DNA from: Cruoricaptor ignavus
GTDB taxonomy: Bacteria > Bacteroidota > Bacteroidia > Flavobacteriales > Weeksellaceae
DNA: 64,000 bases
Assembly: GCF_900141665.1 (NCBI RefSeq)
Contig: NZ_FQYI01000006.1
Coordinates: forward strand, 1-64,000
Reading direction: 5' to 3'
Made by a program: the position numbers and the translations under genes. Position 1 is the stretch's first letter. Each line of letters begins with the position of its first letter. Of the stretch, positions 32,149 through 41,567 are shown in pieces. The notes beneath the pieces were generated by a model. It had not been told where the DNA came from and searched no databases. It saw only the letters and a list, made by a program, of their open reading frames with translations.

Positions 32149-32496
32149 ATGAATTTGGAAAACACGCAGGCACAAATGCGCAAAGGCATCCTGGAATACG
32201 CGATACTTAGCCTCATAAACATTCAGGAAATGTATGTAGCCGACTTGCTGGCAGCGCTTCGAAAGGGAGGGCTGCAAGTGGTGGAAGGCACCGTATATCC
32301 GCTGCTGACGCGCCTGAAGAATGCTGAAATCCTAGCCTACCGCTGGGAGGAATCTACGGGCGGACCGCCCAGGAAATATTACAGAATCACGGAAAAAGGC
32401 AGAGAATTTTTAACCGAGCTGGAGAAAACCTGGACCGAACTGAGCACGGCGATCAATTCAATCACTTCACAAAATAAAACTAAAGATCATGAATAA
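32149..32496 (+). CDS. PadR-family transcriptional regulator
   Basis: A 115-residue winged-helix repressor. LEYAILSLINIQEMYVADLL is the N-terminal helix pair, EGTVYPLLTRLKNAEIL the recognition helix region and GGPPRKYYRITEKGREFL the wing, all standard PadR motifs. It overlaps the PspC gene by eight bases. In flavobacteria this pair is a common unit in which PadR probably represses its own operon in response to envelope or antimicrobial stress. Confidence 0.9.
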   Translation: MNLENTQAQMRKGILEYAILSLINIQEMYVADLLAALRKGGLQVVEGTVYPLLTRLKNAEILAYRWEESTGGPPRKYYRITEKGREFLTELEKTWTELSTAINSITSQNKTKDHE

Positions 32497-34126
32497 GACA
32501 ATATCGGTAGCGCTTGCAGGCTACTCTTTCATCATCGATGAATTCGCTTACATCAAGCTAAGTGACTATTTATCGGCGCTGCGAAACACGCTGGATGCTG
32601 CAGAAGCCGACGAGGTAATGCACGACATCGAAATACGGATGGTGGAAATCTTCCGCGAAGAACTCGGAAAACGGGAAGTTATCAACGAAAGCGATGTGCA
32701 GAAAGTCATCACACAAATTGGAAACCCCGAAGAAATAGAGATGCAGAACGAAGGCTACACCGCAAATCCTGAAGTGCAGCAAGCGCAGCAAAAGTTTTAC
32801 GAGAAACCGCTGTTCCGCGATCCTACCAACGCAAAAATCGGCGGCGTTTGTTCCGGGCTGGCGCATTATTTCGGCATACAGCCGTACATTATGCAGCTGA
32901 TTTGGGCGGCAGTTGCCGTGCTTGGAATTTTCACGGCGCACATTTCCACACTGCTTATCGTATTGATTTACTGCCTGTTATGGATTATCATCCCAAATGC
33001 TGTAACGGCGTCAGACTTCCTGAAAATGAAAGGGCAGCCCTTGGGTTTTGACAATCTGAAAGCGGAATCTGCGAAAAATGCAAAATTCATCATCGAGCCA
33101 AATTCTGGAAATGCGGTGAGAAAAAATGGCAGCCAAAAGGCGTTCAGCAGCATCTGGAATGTTCTCCGCTACTTTATCGGCGGTATTTTTGCGCTGGTTG
33201 GCATCGCCCTGATTTTCGGTGCAATGTCGGTAGTTTTCGCATCATTTTCCGAAAATATGCTGCAGCTTCCGGGCAAGTTTCGTTTCTATCTGGACGACCC
33301 GCTTTTGCGCTACCTCTTCCTGGCATTCACGCTCATCAGCATTTTGCTTCCGGCATCGCTCTTCATTTATTTCGCCATAAAATTGCTCTCGCCAAAAACC
33401 ACGCTAAAATCCACAGGCTATGTTTTCGGCGGAATGCTGATTTCCTGGTTCGTGCTTCTCATCGTGCTTTCGGCGCTATTTTTCCGCAAGGAATTCCGCT
33501 ATTCCGGCGAAAACAGCGATGTGCAGAATGTGGCGATAAATTCAGCATCGGACTCGATTTTCATCGAGCAGAAAAAAATTCAGATTCCGGTAAATTTCAA
33601 GGCGGTAGGCCACGATTATTTCAGTGATAAAAAAACGGTTTACGATGGTGAAACGCCGGAAATCCGCATTACCAGAAAGGAAGGCGATGTGAAGCCCTAC
33701 CTTATCATTACCAAAGAAGCCGACGGCTATAATCTTCCACTAAAATCCAAAGTGGCGGTGGAAGTTTTGGATAATAAAGTATTGATTCCCAATTACATAA
33801 GCTATCCATATTCTGAAATTGGGAGAGGGTACCGCACGAATTATGAGCTGGTAATTCCGGCAAATAAAACCATTATCAACAATTTTCCAAAATCAATAAT
33901 TGAAGATTCTGCCGATGATTATGATGATGACAATGCGGACGAAAACGGCGACGAAGATTATGGCACTACGCTGAGAATCAGCGGAGACAGCATTTTTGTA
34001 AACGGAAAGCAAGTGACTGAAAATCAGGCAGAAAAAATGCTGCGTGATGCCAAAAACAGTGAAGCCAAAAGCGTGAGCGTAAAAATCGAAAACGGCAAAA
34101 AAGAAATCACAATAAAGGCCAGGTAG
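32489..34126 (+). CDS. PspC-domain membrane protein
   Basis: The 545-residue protein starts with a soluble segment of about 90 residues. A PspC domain follows (KPLFRDPTNAKIGGVCSGLA, then VLGIFTAHISTLLIVLIYCL), then several membrane helices to about residue 330. The C-terminal domain is soluble, beta-rich and interrupted by an acidic run (DDYDDDNADENGDEDYG). Bacteroidota PspC proteins of this layout accompany PadR regulators and are thought to act in membrane stress. Function is inferred from the family. Confidence 0.85.
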   Translation: MNKTISVALAGYSFIIDEFAYIKLSDYLSALRNTLDAAEADEVMHDIEIRMVEIFREELGKREVINESDVQKVITQIGNPEEIEMQNEGYTANPEVQQAQQKFYEKPLFRDPTNAKIGGVCSGLAHYFGIQPYIMQLIWAAVAVLGIFTAHISTLLIVLIYCLLWIIIPNAVTASDFLKMKGQPLGFDNLKAESAKNAKFIIEPNSGNAVRKNGSQKAFSSIWNVLRYFIGGIFALVGIALIFGAMSVVFASFSENMLQLPGKFRFYLDDPLLRYLFLAFTLISILLPASLFIYFAIKLLSPKTTLKSTGYVFGGMLISWFVLLIVLSALFFRKEFRYSGENSDVQNVAINSASDSIFIEQKKIQIPVNFKAVGHDYFSDKKTVYDGETPEIRITRKEGDVKPYLIITKEADGYNLPLKSKVAVEVLDNKVLIPNYISYPYSEIGRGYRTNYELVIPANKTIINNFPKSIIEDSADDYDDDNADENGDEDYGTTLRISGDSIFVNGKQVTENQAEKMLRDAKNSEAKSVSVKIENGKKEITIKAR

Positions 34127-34141
34127 CATTTCCTTTTTTCT

Positions 34142-34181
34142 TATATTTGTGAAGTATAACCGCTATGGTTATACTTTTTTA
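34142..34181 (+). terminator. Terminator hairpin preceded by a -7 element
   Basis: AAGTATAACC (34152-34161) and GGTTATACTT (34167-34176) form a perfect 10-bp stem with a GCTAT loop and a T run. TATATTTG (34142-34149), an exact -7 match, lies just upstream on the same strand. It ends padR-pspC; a transcript starting at the -7 would carry the hairpin in its leader to the acyltransferase at 34190. Confidence 0.75.
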
Positions 34182-34189
34182 TTTTTCGG

Positions 34190-34771
34190 ATGAGAAAGTT
34201 TCTTGGCAAAGCCATTTTGAAAATTATCGGCTGGAAAGTGGTGCTGGACGGCGATGCGGACAACCTGGACAGGTGCATCCTCGTGGTAGTGCCGCATACG
34301 CATAACTCAGACTACCTCATTGGGAATTTTGCCTATATGGCGCTAGGCAAAGACCTGAGAATCATTATAAAGGACAAACACACGCGCGCCTGGTACGGGG
34401 GGCTGGTAAAGAGCATCGGCGGCATCGGGATAGACCGGAGCAGAAAAAATGACCTCGTAAACTTCGTGGCAGAGCAGCTGGAGAATAAAGATTTCAGCCT
34501 CGTGATAGCCCCGGAAGGCACAAGGACGCGGGTAGAGCGCTGGCGCAGCGGCTTTTACCAGATGGCGCTTGCGGCAAAAGTACCCATCGTAATAGGTGCG
34601 GGAGATTATGCCACAAAAACCGTTTACCTCGGATATAAAATTCCTTACGAAAGAATTTTAAAAATCGGCTATGCAGGCGTGCTGCAGGAAATAAGCGATT
34701 ATGTAGAGGAAAAAAATCTTGTGCCTGCCGTCCCTGAGAATTGGAACCCAAATTTTACTATAAATGACTGA
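34190..34771 (+). CDS. 1-acyl-sn-glycerol-3-phosphate acyltransferase-like protein
   Basis: A 193-residue PlsC-type protein with the catalytic motif VVPHTHNSDYLIG (H-x4-D) around 31-44, a KSIGGIGIDRS segment and the phosphate-binding APEGTRTR. These small, single-domain members transfer acyl chains to lysophosphatidic acid or related lipids. The gene overlaps the thioesterase gene by eight bases and starts the acyltransferase-thioesterase-isochorismate synthase run. Confidence 0.85.
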   Translation: MRKFLGKAILKIIGWKVVLDGDADNLDRCILVVVPHTHNSDYLIGNFAYMALGKDLRIIIKDKHTRAWYGGLVKSIGGIGIDRSRKNDLVNFVAEQLENKDFSLVIAPEGTRTRVERWRSGFYQMALAAKVPIVIGAGDYATKTVYLGYKIPYERILKIGYAGVLQEISDYVEEKNLVPAVPENWNPNFTIND

Positions 34772-35189
34772 GCAGAAAAAAGAAATAACACTCCAGCGGC
34801 TGAACACCTGGGGATCCGAAACAATGCTGGATACTCTAGAAATCCGCTTTACAGATATAAGCGAAGACAGCCTCACAGCTACTATGCCGGTAAGCCCGCG
34901 CGTACACCAGCCGATGGGCTTGCTGCACGGCGGCGCCACAGCAGCACTTGCAGAAACACTAGGCTCCACCCTCTCATTCCTGCACATAGATCAGAAAAAA
35001 CAGGTTCCGGTAGGTACCAACCTCAGCTGCAACCACCTGCGTTCCGCCACTTCCGGGTTGGTAACGGGCGTTGCGAGATTTATCCGGAAAGGCAACACGA
35101 TGCATGTATCGGAAATAATGGTAAAGGATGAAAACGATAACCTTATCTCTCATATCGTGATGACCAACAATATCATCACAAAGCCTTGA
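34764..35189 (+). CDS. Hotdog-fold thioesterase (PaaI/MenI-like)
   Basis: The 141-residue protein has the hotdog core VHQPMGLLHGGATAALAETL with the conserved histidine-glycine-glycine and catalytic glutamate, and GTNLSCNHLRSATSG. It fits 1,4-dihydroxy-2-naphthoyl-CoA or phenylacetyl-CoA-type thioesterases. Its neighbour downstream is an isochorismate synthase, the first step of menaquinone synthesis, so a MenI role is attractive. It overlaps that gene by four bases (TTGA). Confidence 0.85.
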   Translation: MTEQKKEITLQRLNTWGSETMLDTLEIRFTDISEDSLTATMPVSPRVHQPMGLLHGGATAALAETLGSTLSFLHIDQKKQVPVGTNLSCNHLRSATSGLVTGVARFIRKGNTMHVSEIMVKDENDNLISHIVMTNNIITKP

Positions 35190-36136
35190 TTATCTTCCGT
35201 TTACCCGATGGGGTTTTCCATACTTGCTATGGAGAAGGCGGAGATTCTGTGGCATTTCATACCTTCGGTGGAGAAAGATCATCCGTATTTAAAGGGAAAT
35301 TTAAGCCCCTAAGCGCAGATGAAATCCGGGCTCTGGATTTCAAGCAGCTGCCGGCAACCCCGGAATTTAGCCAGGAGAGCAGGGAAGATTATCTTGAAAA
35401 AATCAACCGGGCAATTGGTGTAGTTAACGAAAACCAGCTTCAGAAAATAGTCATCGCGAGGAAAATCGGGGTTGATTTTAATGATATAAATATCTCCGAA
35501 AGCTTCCTCAATCTTTCCAAAAATTATCCCAATGCATTTGTGTATTTTTTCCGGGATGAGAGCCAAAGCTGGATTGGTGCATTTTCCGAACTTCTCGGGA
35601 AATTTGATAAAAAAAGCCAAAAGTTTACCACTATGAGCCTTGCGGGAACCCTGCCCGTGGAGGAGCAGTGGACTCCGAAAGAAATTGAGGAACAGGCACC
35701 CGTTACAGATTTTATCTTAAAAATTCTGCGCCAATACGCTGATGATGTAGAGGTTTCCGAAACCTATGATCACATTTCGGGCAGCATCAAACATCTCCGT
35801 ACAGATTTTAGTGCGGACATCAATCTTGAGGATCTCGAAACTCTTATTTCTGAGCTTCACCCTACGCCTGCGGTCTGCGGATTTCCTAAAGACCTATGTA
35901 AATCCGCAATAAAGTCCCTGGAGAATTTTAACCGCGAACTTTACGCCGGCTATTCCCGAACGGAGACGGAAACTGCAGTTTATTATTTTGTAAATCTGCG
36001 TTGCGCAAAACTTTTTAGGAATCGAGCGATGCTTTTCGCCGGCGGGGGAATAACCAGCAAGAGCCTCCCGCAGAAGGAGTGGCGCGAAACAGAGCTGAAG
36101 TCCCGTGCCATACTGGATAATCTCGCTATCTTTTAG
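35186..36136 (+). CDS. menF: Isochorismate synthase
   Basis: A 316-residue chorismate-binding enzyme. KIVIARKIGVD and AGTLPVEEQWTPKE precede the C-terminal catalytic block with TPAVCGFPKD, YAGYSRTETETAVYYFVNLR and FAGGGITSKSLPQKEWRETE, which carries the metal-binding glutamates. It is shorter than proteobacterial MenF at the N-terminus, as usual in this phylum. It commits chorismate to menaquinone. Start is TTG, overlapping the thioesterase stop by four bases. Confidence 0.9.
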   Translation: MIIFRLPDGVFHTCYGEGGDSVAFHTFGGERSSVFKGKFKPLSADEIRALDFKQLPATPEFSQESREDYLEKINRAIGVVNENQLQKIVIARKIGVDFNDINISESFLNLSKNYPNAFVYFFRDESQSWIGAFSELLGKFDKKSQKFTTMSLAGTLPVEEQWTPKEIEEQAPVTDFILKILRQYADDVEVSETYDHISGSIKHLRTDFSADINLEDLETLISELHPTPAVCGFPKDLCKSAIKSLENFNRELYAGYSRTETETAVYYFVNLRCAKLFRNRAMLFAGGGITSKSLPQKEWRETELKSRAILDNLAIF

Positions 36137-36320
36137 CCCCCAACTGAGACCAGGTGTTCATCACCACCGTCAGCAGCATCCCGATGAGTGCTGCAGCGAT
36201 TGAGAATACAAATTTGGTATTTTCAGTATGCATTATTCCCAGTTGCCAATCGAAAAAATAAAGGTTGGCAGCTATAATTATTGCAAAAATTATTAAAAAT
36301 ACTTTGTAAACCGTTTTCAT
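36126..36320 (-). CDS. Small two-helix membrane protein, unknown function
   Basis: A 64-residue protein with two hydrophobic segments (about 4-24 and 38-58) separated by a short polar loop. It ends with SQLGAKR, overlapping the 3' end of menF by 11 bp in convergent orientation. It is probably a real small gene because both helices are intact and the phase fits, but no family is recognised. Confidence 0.55.
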   Translation of the reverse strand: MKTVYKVFLIIFAIIIAANLYFFDWQLGIMHTENTKFVFSIAAALIGMLLTVVMNTWSQLGAKR

Positions 36321-36349
36321 TTATTATATTTTGATGCGAAGTATGCAAA

Positions 36350-36949
36350 TTAATTAAATTCGATATAAGTTTGTACCAATTGTGCAAAATTAGCAGTAAA
36401 AAGTTTGATAGAAATAGCCAGAAGGATAATCCCGAAGACTTTCTGGAGTACCTGCAGGGTACCTGCCCCGAGCTTCTTCTCAATCCAGTCCGCAGATTTC
36501 AAAACAAGGTAAACGATAAGGCAGTTGATAATGATAGCAAGGATAATGTTAATATCGTGATACTCAGCACGGAGCGAAAGTATAGTGGTAAGCGTGCCGG
36601 CACCGGCGATCAGGGGAAACGCTATGGGCACTATGCTCGCTGAGGAGGCTTCGGTATTTTTCTGTATTTCTATGCCCAAAATCATCTCCAGTGCAATTAC
36701 GAAAATCACGAGTGCTCCCGCTATGGCAAATGAGTTTACATCAACACCGATAAGCCCGAGGATCTGCTTCCCGATGAAGAGAAAGGAAATCATAAGCACG
36801 CCAGCAACAATCGACGCCTTTTCCGCCTCTATTCGGCCAAATTTCTGCTTTAGGGAAACGATGATCGGCACTGAGCCGATGATGTCGATGAGGGCAAAAA
36901 GCACCATGGTGCAGGTGAGAATTTCGCGGAAAGAGAGCTGTTGCAGCAT
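36350..36949 (-). CDS. MarC-family integral membrane protein
   Basis: From the ATG at 36949 the product has 199 residues and six membrane helices, with IDIIGSVPIIVSLKQKFG and IVPIAFPLIAGAGTLTTIL as family signatures. MarC proteins resemble transporters but were shown not to be the multidrug efflux pump once assumed. A TATTTTTG element (36965-36972, leftward) overlaps the longer in-frame start at 36967, so the shorter start is preferred. Single gene. Confidence 0.88.
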   Translation of the reverse strand: MLQQLSFREILTCTMVLFALIDIIGSVPIIVSLKQKFGRIEAEKASIVAGVLMISFLFIGKQILGLIGVDVNSFAIAGALVIFVIALEMILGIEIQKNTEASSASIVPIAFPLIAGAGTLTTILSLRAEYHDINIILAIIINCLIVYLVLKSADWIEKKLGAGTLQVLQKVFGIILLAISIKLFTANFAQLVQTYIEFN

Positions 36950-36964
36950 ACAGTTAATTTTTCG

Positions 36965-36972
36965 CAAAAATA
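36965..36972 (-). promoter_or_regulatory. -7 element TATTTTTG of marC
   Basis: Exact TAnnTTTG match 15 nt before the ATG at 36949; it excludes the upstream start at 36967. Confidence 0.5.
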
Positions 36973-36990
36973 GAATATAATTGGTAAAAA

Positions 36991-38724
36991 TTACTTAATC
37001 TGAGAAAAAATATCCTTAGCTTCTTCAAGAAGGTAAGCTGGAGTATCAGCCTCTCTCATCGGGGAATATTTCTCGATTTTTACTCGGCTGATCAGCTGGG
37101 CATAGCGCTGAGCAAGGGCGTATCCATATTTATCCTCAAGATACTGCGCAGTATTCTGGCGATATTTCCGTACCAGGAACTCGTTTACTTCAAAATCCAT
37201 CGTATAGAAAGTTTTGAAAAATTCCTCAATGTTTCCCTCCCTGATTAATTTCGAAAGATATTCCAGATCGGCAGAAATATCCGGAGCCTGCCGATCGCGC
37301 AAAAGTTTTTCCGTTTCGGCAAGGCTTAAAGCGCTATCTTCGCCCTGGGGAACTTTCGCTCTGGATTTTCGGAAATAATAAAAACCTGCACCCAGCGCCC
37401 CCGCCGCAACTGCGAAAATACCAAAATTCCCCAGCACGGTGCTCCAGCTGATCCCCTCATCCCGGTCTATTATCAGTTTCCGCGTCCCAAGCACCGGAGT
37501 TTCTACGGTTTGCAGTACGGAGTTGGAATAGTCGTTCACGCGCTGCATCACAGCCGTATTACTGCCCACTGCTTCCTCCTGCACCTCCACTATCAGCGTT
37601 TTCCCGCTAATTTCTTTATACTCGCCGCGTTTTGGGTTAAAAAAAGTTAAACCCTCTGTTCCGATACTGAGCATTCCCGACTTTTTGGGTACCACGATAT
37701 AGTGCGCCGTGTACACCCCGCTTTTCCCCATTTCAGTGTCTATCAGCTCTGTGCTGATTTTCGGTTTGTAGAAAGTATAGTCATCCGACTCCAGAAGCCC
37801 CGGCAGCTTATCTACGCTGAGATTTCCCTCGCCCGATACCTTCAGGTAGATATCAATCGGCTTATTGAGCGGCACTTTTTTCCGGACATTTTTGCCGGTG
37901 AGCGACATCTTGTAGCGCCCTACGGTTTGGTCAAAAGTTTTCGGTGCCTTCCCGGGCAATGTCTTCACCACCAATTTTTGCTTATTGGTAAAGAGTTTCA
38001 CCGGCTTCTGCTCCGTGCGGTATTCCGCCATCACGGGGTTCAGCTCTATTTCTCCAAGTTTGTCGGGAATAATCGTGAGTACCGCTATCACCTGGGAAGC
38101 CATTTTACTCTCCTCGTCCTGCTCTATCTCCGCCTTTTCGAGGGATACGGGCGTTACCGTGACGCCGGACTGTGCCTGCCAGTGCACCTTCCCCACATTT
38201 CTGAGTTTGTTGTAATCTGTGCTGTAAGCGCGTACTGTAGCCACAACCGGCTGATTTTCAAAGGTGTTTTTACTATTGAGGTGCATCGCGAGGTGCACCT
38301 GCCCCCCCTCCTGGCGCGCCGGTTTTTCCGGCGCCATATTTTCCCGAACCAGGATATCGATGGGCTCAGTCTTGTAGCGCACCCCGCTTACATCCACCAT
38401 TGCGGAGCCTATGCGCTGCCTGCCTGGGTTTTTAGGAGAAATCACCCACTGATAGACTACTTGGTTCACAGCTATTTTCTTTGCGGGATCAATGAAAGCG
38501 TTGCGCTCAGAAGCATTCCCCACCACCTGAAACTTCGAAAAATCAGGAAGATACAGGGGCGATTCTTGCACCAGATCCTGCCCCTCTATCCTCAGCACAA
38601 AATTTACCGTGACCTGCTCGCCAACCCTATACTCCCTGTCCTTCACAGCGGTGATGAGCGTAACCTGCCCCTGCGCTATGCCGGCAAAAAACAAATAGAA
38701 TATGAAATGTAAACTTCCCCTCAC
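36991..38724 (-). CDS. batD: BatD-family protein (aerotolerance operon)
   Basis: A 577-residue protein with a signal peptide (about 1-19), several Ig-like beta domains, a membrane segment near residue 430 (FGIFAVAAGALGAGFYYFRK) and a cytoplasmic helical tail. This is the typical BatD layout. It is the last gene of the moxR-DUF58-batABCD run and overlaps the TPR gene by four bases. In Bacteroides the Bat proteins contribute to aerotolerance; the biochemical role is unknown, though the VWA and MoxR partners suggest a chaperone-like envelope complex. Confidence 0.85.
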   Translation of the reverse strand: MRGSLHFIFYLFFAGIAQGQVTLITAVKDREYRVGEQVTVNFVLRIEGQDLVQESPLYLPDFSKFQVVGNASERNAFIDPAKKIAVNQVVYQWVISPKNPGRQRIGSAMVDVSGVRYKTEPIDILVRENMAPEKPARQEGGQVHLAMHLNSKNTFENQPVVATVRAYSTDYNKLRNVGKVHWQAQSGVTVTPVSLEKAEIEQDEESKMASQVIAVLTIIPDKLGEIELNPVMAEYRTEQKPVKLFTNKQKLVVKTLPGKAPKTFDQTVGRYKMSLTGKNVRKKVPLNKPIDIYLKVSGEGNLSVDKLPGLLESDDYTFYKPKISTELIDTEMGKSGVYTAHYIVVPKKSGMLSIGTEGLTFFNPKRGEYKEISGKTLIVEVQEEAVGSNTAVMQRVNDYSNSVLQTVETPVLGTRKLIIDRDEGISWSTVLGNFGIFAVAAGALGAGFYYFRKSRAKVPQGEDSALSLAETEKLLRDRQAPDISADLEYLSKLIREGNIEEFFKTFYTMDFEVNEFLVRKYRQNTAQYLEDKYGYALAQRYAQLISRVKIEKYSPMREADTPAYLLEEAKDIFSQIK

Positions 38725-39458
38725 CAGTCTTTCGGCCTGCTCCGCGGCGCGGAATAGGCATTGTTGTTTAAAATTTTTCTCGCAGTTTCGCGCTCCTTAT
38801 CTCCTGCGCGGTTCAGCAGCTGGTCCTCCAGCTCCTTCGGCATTCCCCTCCTCTCTTCGCCATTGTTTTGCGGCATTCTCCCGCTGCCGTCCCTGCCATT
38901 CTCGCCGCCGTTCTCGCCGCCATCCTGAGGCGTTTGCCCTTTGCCGTCCTGCGGAGAATCGCCATTTTTGTTGTCCTGAGATTTATCCTGATCCCGTTGT
39001 TCAGGCTTATTTTTTTTCTGCTTCTGCTCCTGTTTTTTTATCGCAATCTGGTAATTCTTCCTCGCCGCCTCATTAAACTGATCCATCTTCAGAGCTTTTT
39101 TGTAAAACTCCGCAGCCTCCATATTCCTGCCCGCCTGCATCAGAGCATTCCCGCGGTTGTAGGTTGCGGCAGCTTTGTCTTCCCGGGTTTTGGCAAGGTT
39201 TTCTGCCTTGGCATACTCCGCCTCCGCCTCGGCGAACATTTTTCTTTTGTAAAATGAATTTCCCAGATTGTAGTGCGCGGCAAAATCATTGGGCTGCTGC
39301 CTCGCCGCATCGCCGAATTTTGAGGAAGAGCCTTCGTAATCCTTATTCCGGAATGCCTGGTTGCCTTCAAAAATCAGGGCATTATAGTTCTTCTGGGCAG
39401 TAGCCAGCCCGGAAGATATTAACGAAAAAAAGAGAAACAACCTGTAAAGATGCACCAT
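38721..39458 (-). CDS. batC: BatC-like tetratricopeptide protein
   Basis: The 245-residue protein has a signal peptide, three or four TPR repeats (DFAAHYNLGNSFYKRKMFAE, then AATYNRGNALMQAGRNMEAA). The C-terminus is low-complexity, rich in Q, K, D, G and N (about 160-205), before a short end. TPR plus polar tail is the BatC pattern. It lies 100 bp after batB and is coupled to batD. Probably a periplasmic scaffold for the VWA proteins. Confidence 0.82.
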   Translation of the reverse strand: MVHLYRLFLFFSLISSGLATAQKNYNALIFEGNQAFRNKDYEGSSSKFGDAARQQPNDFAAHYNLGNSFYKRKMFAEAEAEYAKAENLAKTREDKAAATYNRGNALMQAGRNMEAAEFYKKALKMDQFNEAARKNYQIAIKKQEQKQKKNKPEQRDQDKSQDNKNGDSPQDGKGQTPQDGGENGGENGRDGSGRMPQNNGEERRGMPKELEDQLLNRAGDKERETARKILNNNAYSAPRSRPKDW

Positions 39459-39558
39459 ATTCAGGATGCAAATTTATTTGATTATGTGTTAAAAAACCAC
39501 CTCTCCTACTGTTAAAATAGGGTTAAAATGAGCAAAAAATTTTGGCAGAAAATCTGGT

Positions 39559-40566
39559 TTAAAAATTCAGATCTCTCTTTGGGTTGGTAAGATAAAGCAC
39601 GAAAAAGAGCAGCAGCGACACGCCAAGAAAATATTGATAATAATGTACAGGATTCTGCGATTTTACCATAATAGAGGAGTCCGACGACTGCTTGGCAACT
39701 TCCGCTGCCAGCTTCTGCACCGCCTGTTCCATATCATTGCCATCGATGTATTCTCCGCCCGTGGCAGCTGCCATTTCCTTCAGGGCAGATACGGCACGGC
39801 GGGAAATCACCGTATTCCCGTTCATATCGGTTTTGTAGCCCATCAGCTGGCCGTAGAGGTATTCCGGCACCGGCGCGCCTTCTTCCGTGCCTATGCCCAC
39901 TGCTATTATCTTTATACCCTCCTTTTTTGCGAGTTTCGCCGCCTCGGCATCATTGCCTTCATTATCCTCCCCATCGCTGATGAGGATTACCTGCCTGGCA
40001 CCAGGAGGGATTTTTTTAAACTTCTCTGCCGCTGTCTTTACAGCCTGCAGGAAATCCGTTCCCTGTACTTTCAGCACGCTGGTCTCCATCGCCGATATGT
40101 AATTTTCTGCAGCTGCGAAATCGGTGGTAAGCGGCATTACACTGGCTGCCTGCCCGGCGAAAACCACGATGCCTACGCGGTCGTTCTGGAATTTATCCAG
40201 GGAATTGGTGATAATGTTCCTCGCCTGTGCCAGCCGGCTGGGCTCTACATCTTCGGCATTCATTGAATTGGAAAGATCCAATGCAAACACTAGATTGTTT
40301 ACTTTCTGTTTGGCAATGGCCTCCTCGCTGCCTGCAAGGAAATCAATTATCGAAAAAATTAGAAATAGCAGCGCAGCTAAATAGAGCATCGGGAAAAGCT
40401 TTCTGAAACGCCCTGCCTTCCCGAAAATTGCCTCTCGAAAGCGCGGCTCGGCGAAGGCATCCTGCTTTGCCTTCCGCCAGCGGATGAAGCGCAGAAGCAG
40501 CAGCCCAGCCAGCGCGGGCACCAAGAGCAGAAGGAGATATCGGTAATTGTCAATATAAAAATTCAT
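39559..40566 (-). CDS. batB: BatB-like von Willebrand factor A membrane protein
   Basis: A 335-residue protein with two N-terminal membrane helices (about 8-27 and 57-78), a VWA domain with the MIDAS start FALDLSNSMNAED and the later VILISDGEDNEGND, and a C-terminal helix (HYYQYFLGVSLLLFFVLYL). The start ATG abuts the stop of batA. It is one of two consecutive VWA proteins in the operon that probably interact with the MoxR ATPase. Confidence 0.88.
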   Translation of the reverse strand: MNFYIDNYRYLLLLLVPALAGLLLLRFIRWRKAKQDAFAEPRFREAIFGKAGRFRKLFPMLYLAALLFLIFSIIDFLAGSEEAIAKQKVNNLVFALDLSNSMNAEDVEPSRLAQARNIITNSLDKFQNDRVGIVVFAGQAASVMPLTTDFAAAENYISAMETSVLKVQGTDFLQAVKTAAEKFKKIPPGARQVILISDGEDNEGNDAEAAKLAKKEGIKIIAVGIGTEEGAPVPEYLYGQLMGYKTDMNGNTVISRRAVSALKEMAAATGGEYIDGNDMEQAVQKLAAEVAKQSSDSSIMVKSQNPVHYYQYFLGVSLLLFFVLYLTNPKRDLNF

Positions 40567-41567
40567 TATTGCAGTGTCTTAAAAACTACCCAGCGCAGCA
40601 GCGCGTCCAGCAGCAGCGCGAGGAGCGCTACCCAGAGAAACGGGCGGAAATACTCCGTGTAGCTGTAGAGCTTCCGGCTTTTTACATCGCTTTTTTCCAA
40701 TTGGTTGATCTCCTGATACACTTCCGCAAGGCTCCTATTAGTAGTCGCCCGGAAGTATCTGCCGCCCGTCATCGCAGCGATATCGCGCAGCACACCTTCA
40801 TCAATTTTCACCTCGGTATGATTGAACACCAGATCTCCAAAAACATCGATCGCGGTGGGCATCAGCGCAAAGCCATTGGTACCAATCCCGATGGTGTAAA
40901 CCTTAATCCCGTTGTTTTTCGCAACTTCCGCGGCGGTGTGTGGCGGCATCGCGTTCGCGACGGTGTTCACGCCATCGGTCATCAGGATTACGATTTTGCT
41001 TTTAGACTTACCGTTTTTCAGGTGGTTCACGGCGGTAATGAGCCCCTCACCTATCGCCGTGCCAGGCTCAAGCTCCATCGGGTTCAGCAGATCCAGCTCT
41101 TCCTGCATCACATCGTGGTCGGTGGTTACGGGCACCTTCGTAATGGCCTCGCCGGAATAGGTCACCAGCCCGATGCGGTCGTTCGGCCTCTGCCTTACAA
41201 AATCCTTGGCGATGCCCTGCAGGGCGGTGAGGCGGTCCGGATCCAGATCCCGGGAGAGCATGGAGAGCGACACATCCACGGTGAGCATAATGTCGACCCC
41301 CTTGTTATCGTCCTGAGCGCTCATCACCGTAAAGCTTCTAGGCCTAGCCATGGCGATTATCATTGAACTGAGGATGATATATTTTAAAAGTTTCAGCAAA
41401 GCCAGCGCCCCCAGGATACCGGCAGATTCCTGCATGCCGGCGGTGGCCGGTACGGGAATACCCTTTCTCTCGCGCGCGGAAATATCCCGCAGAAATAGCG
41501 GAATCATCAGGGCGAAAAGCAGCAGAAACCACGGGGAGTGAAATTCAAAATTCCCGAATCTAAACAT
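40566..41567 (-). CDS. batA: BatA-like von Willebrand factor A membrane protein
   Basis: This 333-residue protein has an N-terminal helix region, the MIDAS motif TVDVSLSMLSRD (about 92-103), a threonine-containing loop VPVTTDH, IVILMTDGVN and a C-terminal membrane segment. It is paralogous to the following batB and overlaps the upstream gene by eight bases. The MIDAS residues are intact, so it should bind a metal and a protein partner. Confidence 0.88.
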   Translation of the reverse strand: MFRFGNFEFHSPWFLLLFALMIPLFLRDISARERKGIPVPATAGMQESAGILGALALLKLLKYIILSSMIIAMARPRSFTVMSAQDDNKGVDIMLTVDVSLSMLSRDLDPDRLTALQGIAKDFVRQRPNDRIGLVTYSGEAITKVPVTTDHDVMQEELDLLNPMELEPGTAIGEGLITAVNHLKNGKSKSKIVILMTDGVNTVANAMPPHTAAEVAKNNGIKVYTIGIGTNGFALMPTAIDVFGDLVFNHTEVKIDEGVLRDIAAMTGGRYFRATTNRSLAEVYQEINQLEKSDVKSRKLYSYTEYFRPFLWVALLALLLDALLRWVVFKTLQ